64,000 nt of DNA from Halorussus aquaticus (GTDB lineage Archaea; Halobacteriota; Halobacteria; Halobacteriales; Haladaptataceae), in NCBI RefSeq assembly GCF_024218795.1, contig NZ_CP100400.1:1178001-1242000 (forward strand). The letters run 5' to 3'. Made by a program: the position numbers and the translations under genes. How positions within the stretch are numbered: position 1 is the first letter of the stretch; every line of letters starts with the position of its first letter. Positions 59,763 to 64,000 of this stretch are shown in pieces. The notes under the pieces were generated by a model. The model was not told the origin of the DNA and did not search any database. It worked only from the letters and a program-made list of their open reading frames with translations.

Positions 59763-61031
59763 CTACCGCAGGAACTCCGCCGCCGCGTCGGCCAGCACTT
59801 CTCCCGCCGTCAGCACCTCCGCCCACGGAATCGTCTCGTCGGGGAAGTGGGCCTGCTCGATGGACCCCGGACCGAACATCACGGTCGGGATTCCGGCCTC
59901 GATGTACCAGCGCGCGTCCGCGCCGTAGGTCCCTCCGCGGGGGTCGGCGTCGTCGAGTCCGTTCGCCGCCATCGCGCGCTGGACCGCCCCGACGACCGGT
60001 TCGTCGGCGTCGATTTCCGACGCCTCGAACTGGACCGAGAACCGCTCGAACTCCGGCGGATGGTCGGTCAACCACTCGTCGTCGGCGACGAGTTCGGCGA
60101 GGCGCTGCTCGAAGACCTCTTCGACCTCCGCCACAGTCTCACCCGGCGCGACGCCGATTCGAAGCTCGGCCGTCAACTCGGCCGGGACCGACGACGCCCA
60201 ACTGCCCGCCTCGACCCGGCCGACGACCACGGGCCACGGCACCGGGAAGTCCTCGTAGAGTGGATGGGTCACGTCCTCGCCGCGCTCGGTCTCCAACGCC
60301 GCGAACGCCCGCCGAATCTCCTCGAAGTACGGGAGGACGTCCACGCCGCGCCACCGTGTCGCGGCGTGGGCCGACCGACCGGTGAGGCGGAGGCGCTTCA
60401 TCAGACTCCCCTCGGAGGCCGTGACCGGCCGGAGGTCGGTGGGTTCGGCGATTATCGCGGCGTCGCGCTCGAAGGGGTAGGGGTTCGACAGCGCGGCCGC
60501 GGCCGCGCCGATGCCGCCCGCCTCCTCGCCGACGACGCTCTCGACCACGATTCGTCCGTCGAGGGACTCGTCGGCCGACGCTTCGAGGTGTTTCGCCGCG
60601 AAGACGCACGCCGAGAGACCGCACTTCATGTCCGCCGCGCCGCGCGCCGTGAGCGTCTCCTCGTCGCCGTCGCCGTCCCACGTCGGGTCGAACGGGTCGC
60701 TCGACCACGACTCGCGGGCCACCGGCACCACGTCCACGTGCCCGTTCAGCACGAGCGTGGGACCCCTCTGAGGGTCCCCCAGTTCGAGGACGCCGCCGAC
60801 GCTCGGCCGGTCCGCGACCGGAATCTCGTTGGGGTCGTCCGGGAACGAGGAGTGGGCGGCCAGTTCCTCGGCGTCGGCAGTCCACTCGTAGGTCTCGAAG
60901 CCGAGTTCGTCGAGTCGCTCCCGGACGTACGCCTGCGCGGGCGCTTCGTTCTGCTGGGTGGTGTCGAATCGGAGGAGTTCCTCGGCGAACTCTCGGAGGT
61001 CGTCGTCGCGTTCACGGGCGAACTCGTTCAT
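59763..61031 (-). CDS. M20 family peptidase (ArgE/DapE/CPG2-like)
   Basis: The 422-aa co-catalytic zinc hydrolase has the first metal His in LVLNGHVDVVPV. The bridging Asp is in RGAADMKCGLSA, the catalytic Glu pair in VVGEEAGGIGAA, and GGTYGADARWYIEAGIPTVM and PGSIEQAHFPDETIPW supply later ligands. A dimerisation lid domain lies in between (about residues 200-310). Substrates include N-acetylornithine, succinyl-diaminopimelate or peptides; nothing nearby indicates which. The Met at 61031 starts MNEFARERDDDLREFAEELL; the upstream frame continues into non-coding bases. A TATA-like AAACTTTACCC lies about 28-30 nt upstream. Confidence 0.9.
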   Translation of the reverse strand: MNEFARERDDDLREFAEELLRFDTTQQNEAPAQAYVRERLDELGFETYEWTADAEELAAHSSFPDDPNEIPVADRPSVGGVLELGDPQRGPTLVLNGHVDVVPVARESWSSDPFDPTWDGDGDEETLTARGAADMKCGLSACVFAAKHLEASADESLDGRIVVESVVGEEAGGIGAAAAALSNPYPFERDAAIIAEPTDLRPVTASEGSLMKRLRLTGRSAHAATRWRGVDVLPYFEEIRRAFAALETERGEDVTHPLYEDFPVPWPVVVGRVEAGSWASSVPAELTAELRIGVAPGETVAEVEEVFEQRLAELVADDEWLTDHPPEFERFSVQFEASEIDADEPVVGAVQRAMAANGLDDADPRGGTYGADARWYIEAGIPTVMFGPGSIEQAHFPDETIPWAEVLTAGEVLADAAAEFLR

Positions 61032-61113
61032 GCGCGAATCGACTGACGGGGTGCGGGTAAAGTTTCCGGGAAATAGTAAACGTTTAACCCGCGTCGCCCG
61101 CAAGCGAGAGTGA

Positions 61114-61187
<74 letters not shown>

Positions 61188-61286
61188 CTACCTTTTGTGA
61201 CGAGCACCACCGCGAGCGCCTCGTGCGCTCGTATCTCCGTGACTCGCACGGGACGACGCCGAAAGATTTGACCCCCATCGACCGAA

Positions 61287-61293
61287 TACTTAT
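61287..61293 (+). promoter_or_regulatory. TATA-like box for the CBS-domain gene
   Basis: TACTTAT is centred 29 nt before the ATG at 61319, suggesting a leaderless transcript and favouring that ATG over an upstream in-frame start. Confidence 0.5.
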
Positions 61294-61318
61294 CAGCGAG
61301 GCCGCAAAAGGAACGCCC

Positions 61319-61723
61319 ATGGAAGATATCTTCGTCGGACGACTCATGTCGTCCCCCGTCGAGACGGTCTCGCCGGACACCGAGGTTCACGTCGCGGCCG
61401 AGAAGATGATAGACGAGCGCATCGGGTCGGTCCTCGTCACGGACGAGGACGGCCAACTCGCCGGTATCCTGACCGCAACGGACTTCGTCCACATCGCCGC
61501 CGAACAGCGGTGGGCCGCCGACGCGACGGTCGAGACCTACATGACGACCGACGTGACGACGACGACGGCGAACGCCGAGATACGCGACGTCGCGGACACG
61601 ATGATAGAACAGGGCTTTCACCACATGCCGGTCGTGGACGAGACCGAGGGCGTCGTCGGCATCATCACGACGACGGACATCACGGCGTACCTGTCCCACG
61701 TTCAGACGCCGAGTCCGTCGTAA
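61319..61723 (+). CDS. CBS-domain pair protein (134 aa)
   Basis: Two CBS motifs form one Bateman module: MSSPVETVSPDTEVHVAAEKM then IGSVLVTDEDGQLAGILTATDFVH, and MTTDVTTTTANAEIRDVADTM then FHHMPVVDETEGVVGIITTTDI. The 'G-I-x-T-x-x-D' ligand-side ends are intact, so AMP/ATP/SAM-type nucleotide binding is plausible. No enzymatic domain is attached; it may be a free energy sensor or bind a separate partner. It starts 131 nt after tRNA-Lys with its own promoter. Confidence 0.9.
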   Translation: MEDIFVGRLMSSPVETVSPDTEVHVAAEKMIDERIGSVLVTDEDGQLAGILTATDFVHIAAEQRWAADATVETYMTTDVTTTTANAEIRDVADTMIEQGFHHMPVVDETEGVVGIITTTDITAYLSHVQTPSPS

Positions 61724-61838
61724 CCGGGGCCCAGACGGATTCGGTCGGCCTCCTCTCGCGGTCAAGTCAGTCGGCGACGAGCGTCGTTCGCAGTTACCGC
61801 GCGGTTTCGAGAACCGGACGAGCGGACGCCTTCGCGTC

Positions 61839-62225
61839 CTACGGTTCGCTCACTGAGTCGATTCTCATCAGCGGGTAGCCGTCCTCCATCTCCATCCGGG
61901 TGACGACTTCGACGCCCTCGTGGTCCACGACGATTTCGACCTCCACGAACCGGCCCGTGAGTTCCGTGTACCCGCCGGTCATCTCCGCCGCCAGTTTCTC
62001 GGTCAGAATGTCGACGGTCACGCGCTCGCAGAACGGTTGGTTCTCGATGGCGTCCTCCATCGCGGTTTCGAGGCTGGGGGCGCTCTCGGGACTGACGGGC
62101 GTCCCGGCGAACTGGTGGTAGAGCGCACCGAACTTGATGCCCGCCTCGAAGCAGGCCGCGTCGCGGTCGGTGGGGTCCGAAGTGGGGGCTTCTCGACCCC
62201 CTGAATCGGCGTCGCTGGAGTCCAT
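61839..62225 (-). CDS. mptD: Archaeal dihydroneopterin aldolase (MptD family)
   Basis: The core FEAGIKFGALYHQFAGTPVSPES is the signature of the small archaeal MptD (DUF372) enzymes. They convert 7,8-dihydroneopterin to 6-hydroxymethyl-7,8-dihydropterin in pterin/folate biosynthesis. Further family blocks are ETAMEDAIENQPFCERVTV, YTELTGRFVEVEIVVDHEGV and EDGYPLMRIDSV. I start at the Met 62225 (MDSSDADSG) and regard the upstream GTG 62237 as less likely. It sits in the short divergent gap with aIF2-beta. No other pterin genes are in the window. Confidence 0.88.
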   Translation of the reverse strand: MDSSDADSGGREAPTSDPTDRDAACFEAGIKFGALYHQFAGTPVSPESAPSLETAMEDAIENQPFCERVTVDILTEKLAAEMTGGYTELTGRFVEVEIVVDHEGVEVVTRMEMEDGYPLMRIDSVSEP

Positions 62226-62318
62226 GGTCGTGACCAAGCGGGCCTGCGAGAAAAGCCGCCCGGTCTTTGCGCCGGACCATCACGGAATACCTTTTAACGT
62301 CCAACACCTCATTCGCCC

Positions 62319-62927
62319 ATGGACTATTCAGCGAATCTCGACAGAGCGATGGACGCGACGCCCGACTTCGAAGAGCAGAGCGACCGATTCAGCTACCCCG
62401 ACGCGGACGCCCAGAAGGACGGCGCGTTCACGCGATTCACCAACCTGAGCGACGTCGCGGACGCGCTCGGCCGCGACACCGAACACCTCCACAGCGCGCT
62501 CCAGCGCGAACTCGGGACCAACGGGAAACTCGAAGACGGCCGCGCCCGGTACAACGGGACCTTCTCGGGGTCCGACTTCGACGCCGCCCTCGAGAGCTAC
62601 GTGCAGGAGTTCGTCCTCTGTTCGGAGTGCGGCCTGCCGGACACCCGCCTCGTCCGCGAGAACCGCAACCTGATGCTGCGGTGTGACGCCTGCGGTGCGT
62701 TCCGCCCCGTCACCAAGCGTTCGACCTCGACCCAGAACCAGAACCGGGACGCCGTCGAGGAGGGAGCCACCTACGAGGTCAAGATTACAGGCACCGGCCG
62801 AAAGGGCGACGGCGTGGCCGAGAAAGGCAAGTACACCATCTTCGTCCCCGGCGCACAGGAGGGCGACGTGGTGCAGATCTACATCAAGAACATCAGCGGG
62901 AATCTGGCGTTCGCGCGACTCGCCTGA
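62319..62927 (+). CDS. Translation initiation factor aIF2 subunit beta with C-terminal TRAM domain
   Basis: The 202-aa protein starts with the alpha/beta core (MDYSANLDRAMDATP...FTRFTNLSDVADALGRDTEHL). The zinc ribbon is VLCSECGLPDTRLV then LMLRCDACGAF (four Cys, about residues 99-126). The C-terminal about 60 residues are a TRAM domain (YEVKITGTGRKGDGVAEKGKYTIFVPG then GDVVQIYIKNI), an extension seen in many haloarchaeal aIF2-beta proteins. It works with aIF2 alpha and gamma to deliver initiator tRNA. Transcribed divergently from mptD; the start is a clear ATG with an A/T-rich box just upstream (TTTTAACG, 62291-62298). Confidence 0.95.
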   Translation: MDYSANLDRAMDATPDFEEQSDRFSYPDADAQKDGAFTRFTNLSDVADALGRDTEHLHSALQRELGTNGKLEDGRARYNGTFSGSDFDAALESYVQEFVLCSECGLPDTRLVRENRNLMLRCDACGAFRPVTKRSTSTQNQNRDAVEEGATYEVKITGTGRKGDGVAEKGKYTIFVPGAQEGDVVQIYIKNISGNLAFARLA

Positions 62928-63126
62928 AACTCTCTCCATTCGGTTTTTCTACCCGTTCTTCTACTCGATTCCCACTCCGTCAGCGGCAGAATAACGCCGA
63001 ACACCAGCGGCGGCAGGAGCGCGCCGAGTATCTCCAAATCGACGAACAGCATGTTCGGCCGAGAAAAGGTTCCCGAACCTCCCGAACGCAAAACCCCTTT
63101 ACACGCCGAGTTCGTCCGTCGGGGTG

Positions 63127-63363
63127 ATGTACGAACTCCTGACGGAACTGGGGTCGGAGGCGCTCGCGGTGGTCGCCTACGCTCTCGGAACCCTCGCGCT
63201 GTCGCTCCTCGGTCTCTTCGCGGAGTACAACAGTCTCCAGCAACTTATCGCCGGAGACAAAGTGCTCGCTGGCTGGTTCGCCGTGATGGGCATCGTCGCG
63301 CTCGCGTTCGCGGTGAACCTCGGGCGCGAGAAGTTGCTCCCGCAGTTCGCGGCGGACGACTGA
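63127..63363 (+). CDS. Small membrane protein (78 aa)
   Basis: From the ATG at 63127 (MYELLTELGSEALAVVAYAL; an in-frame GTG is one codon upstream) the protein has two helices (about residues 10-30 and 46-65) and an amphipathic C-terminus (LGREKLLPQFAADD). The middle AEYNSLQQLIAGDKVLAGW is soluble and may form a loop. Neighbours give no functional hint. I recognise no family. Confidence 0.65.
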   Translation: MYELLTELGSEALAVVAYALGTLALSLLGLFAEYNSLQQLIAGDKVLAGWFAVMGIVALAFAVNLGREKLLPQFAADD

Positions 63364-63451
63364 CCTGCGGACGGCCATCGACAAGACGTTCTCGGTCCAG
63401 GTCCGAGCGAATCGCACCTTACTTATCACCTGCTTCCCTCCCTTCAGTTGA

Positions 63452-64000
63452 ATGGACGACCCAGTCCTGCTTACGGGCGCGGAAGGCCGCGTCGGGCAGG
63501 CCATCCTCTCGGACCTCTCGGCGGAGTACGAGTGGCGACTGCTCGACCGGGACCCGCCGACCCGCGACACGGACCACGAGTTCGTCGTCGCAGACATCAC
63601 CGACGAGGAGGCCGTCCGGGAGGCCATGGACGGCGTCGGCGCGGTCGTACACCTCGCTGGCGACCCACGTCCAGAAGCGCCGTGGAACAGCGTCCTGACG
63701 AACAACATCGACGGCACGCGCAACGTCTTCGAGGCCGCAATCGACGCTGGCGTCGAGAAGGTCGCGTTCGCCTCGTCGAACCACGCGGTCGGCGCGTACG
63801 AGACCGACGAGCGCACCCCCGAGATGTACCGCCGCGACGACGACTACCGACTCGACGGCACCGAGTTCCCCCGACCGAGCAACCTCTACGGCGTCAGCAA
63901 GGCGACCGGCGAAGTGCTGGGTCGGTACTACCACGACGAGTACGACCTCAGCGTCGTCTGCGTCCGCATCGGCAACCTCACCAAGAACCACCCGCCCAAG
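63452..64000 (+). CDS. azf: NAD-dependent glucose-6-phosphate dehydrogenase Azf, 5' part
   Basis: The window ends inside the gene (183 codons present). The N-terminus is a short-chain/epimerase-type NAD fold: VLLTGAEGRVGQAILSDLSA, then VVHLAGDPRPEAPWNSVLTN, KVAFASSNHAVGAYETDERT, the catalytic region RPSNLYGVSKATGEVLGRYYH (YGVSK), and CVRIGNLTKNHPPK. These blocks match what I recall of the halophilic archaeal zwischenferment (Azf) of Haloferax volcanii, which oxidises glucose 6-phosphate to 6-phosphogluconolactone with NAD+ in the oxidative pentose phosphate pathway. A nucleotide-sugar epimerase is the alternative. Confidence 0.85.
   Translation, partial: MDDPVLLTGAEGRVGQAILSDLSAEYEWRLLDRDPPTRDTDHEFVVADITDEEAVREAMDGVGAVVHLAGDPRPEAPWNSVLTNNIDGTRNVFEAAIDAGVEKVAFASSNHAVGAYETDERTPEMYRRDDDYRLDGTEFPRPSNLYGVSKATGEVLGRYYHDEYDLSVVCVRIGNLTKNHPPK

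Noticed and set aside
60490..60515. Perfect 18-nt palindrome GCGCGGCCGCGGCCGCGC.
   Set aside because: It lies in an alanine-rich part of the M20 peptidase gene, where GCG/GCC codon runs create palindromes.
62879..63052. A 57-codon minus-strand frame beginning MLFVDLEILGALLPPLVFGV, with one hydrophobic segment.
   Set aside because: It overlaps the end of the aIF2-beta gene antisense by 49 nt and has a non-typical tail. A tiny membrane protein is possible but unsupported.

Overview
The window is a piece of a haloarchaeal (class Halobacteria) chromosome. The DNA is GC-rich and the proteins are very acidic (Asp/Glu-rich, few Lys). There are archaeal information genes (ribosomal protein S6e, aIF2-beta, an XPD/Rad3-type helicase), the haloarchaeal NAD-dependent glucose-6-phosphate dehydrogenase Azf, and haloarchaeal TATA-like boxes about 27-31 nt upstream of start codons, the arrangement of leaderless transcripts. 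Alongside these are the bacterial-type genes haloarchaea are known to have acquired (LigA, UvrB, UvrC). I cannot name the genus with confidence. I see no CRISPR array, insertion sequence, integrase or rRNA; there is one tRNA gene, Lys(UUU).

Layout. 1-4.9 kb: the 3' end of a GH43-like glycosidase, three related tiny membrane proteins, an S66 peptidase, an MFS transporter and a class V aminotransferase. 5-10 kb: TraB-like protein, LigA, and an ABC-2 exporter (permease plus ATPase). 10-18 kb: a secreted nuclease with a lamin-tail domain, a PH-like membrane protein next to uvrC, an SPFH protein, and uvrB. 18-25 kb: a ferritin-like protein, two divergent two-domain rhodaneses, an 890-aa sensor kinase with an N-terminal winged helix, and an AI-2E family membrane protein. 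25-30 kb: a thiamine-type ABC importer (binding protein, fused permease, ATPase) and a soluble chemotaxis-type transducer. 30-38 kb: two tiny overlapping genes, an XPD-like helicase, two Usp proteins, a GNAT acetyltransferase, and an FAD oxidoreductase broken by a one-base frameshift.

38-49 kb: S6e, a SOUL heme-binding-like protein, a PD-(D/E)XK nuclease candidate, an aldehyde dehydrogenase, a Spo0M-like protein, a lipoprotein, a ligase-fold protein that lacks its catalytic lysine, a second ABC-2 exporter and a beta-CASP RNase that carries a tandem palindromic insert. 49.5-54.4 kb: a three-gene MacB/LolD-like ABC operon with a membrane-anchored CARDB-like protein, and an amidohydrolase (adenosine/SAH deaminase type). 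54.6-57.1 kb: a lower-GC patch with a GT87 polyprenol-sugar transferase, GtrA and a GT2 transferase, probably for surface glycan synthesis. 57-64 kb: an SDR, a ParB-type HTH plus ribbon-helix-helix protein, an M20 peptidase, tRNA-Lys, a CBS-domain protein, MptD, aIF2-beta, and the 5' part of azf, which runs off the end.

Most of the region is core haloarchaeal content. The items that stand out are the ParB-HTH/RHH protein, the ligase-like pseudoenzyme, the PD-(D/E)XK protein, the in-frame tandem palindromes in the RNase gene, the repeat-expanded thiP-thiQ junction, and the frameshifted reductase. All assignments come from reading motifs by eye; no database search was run.
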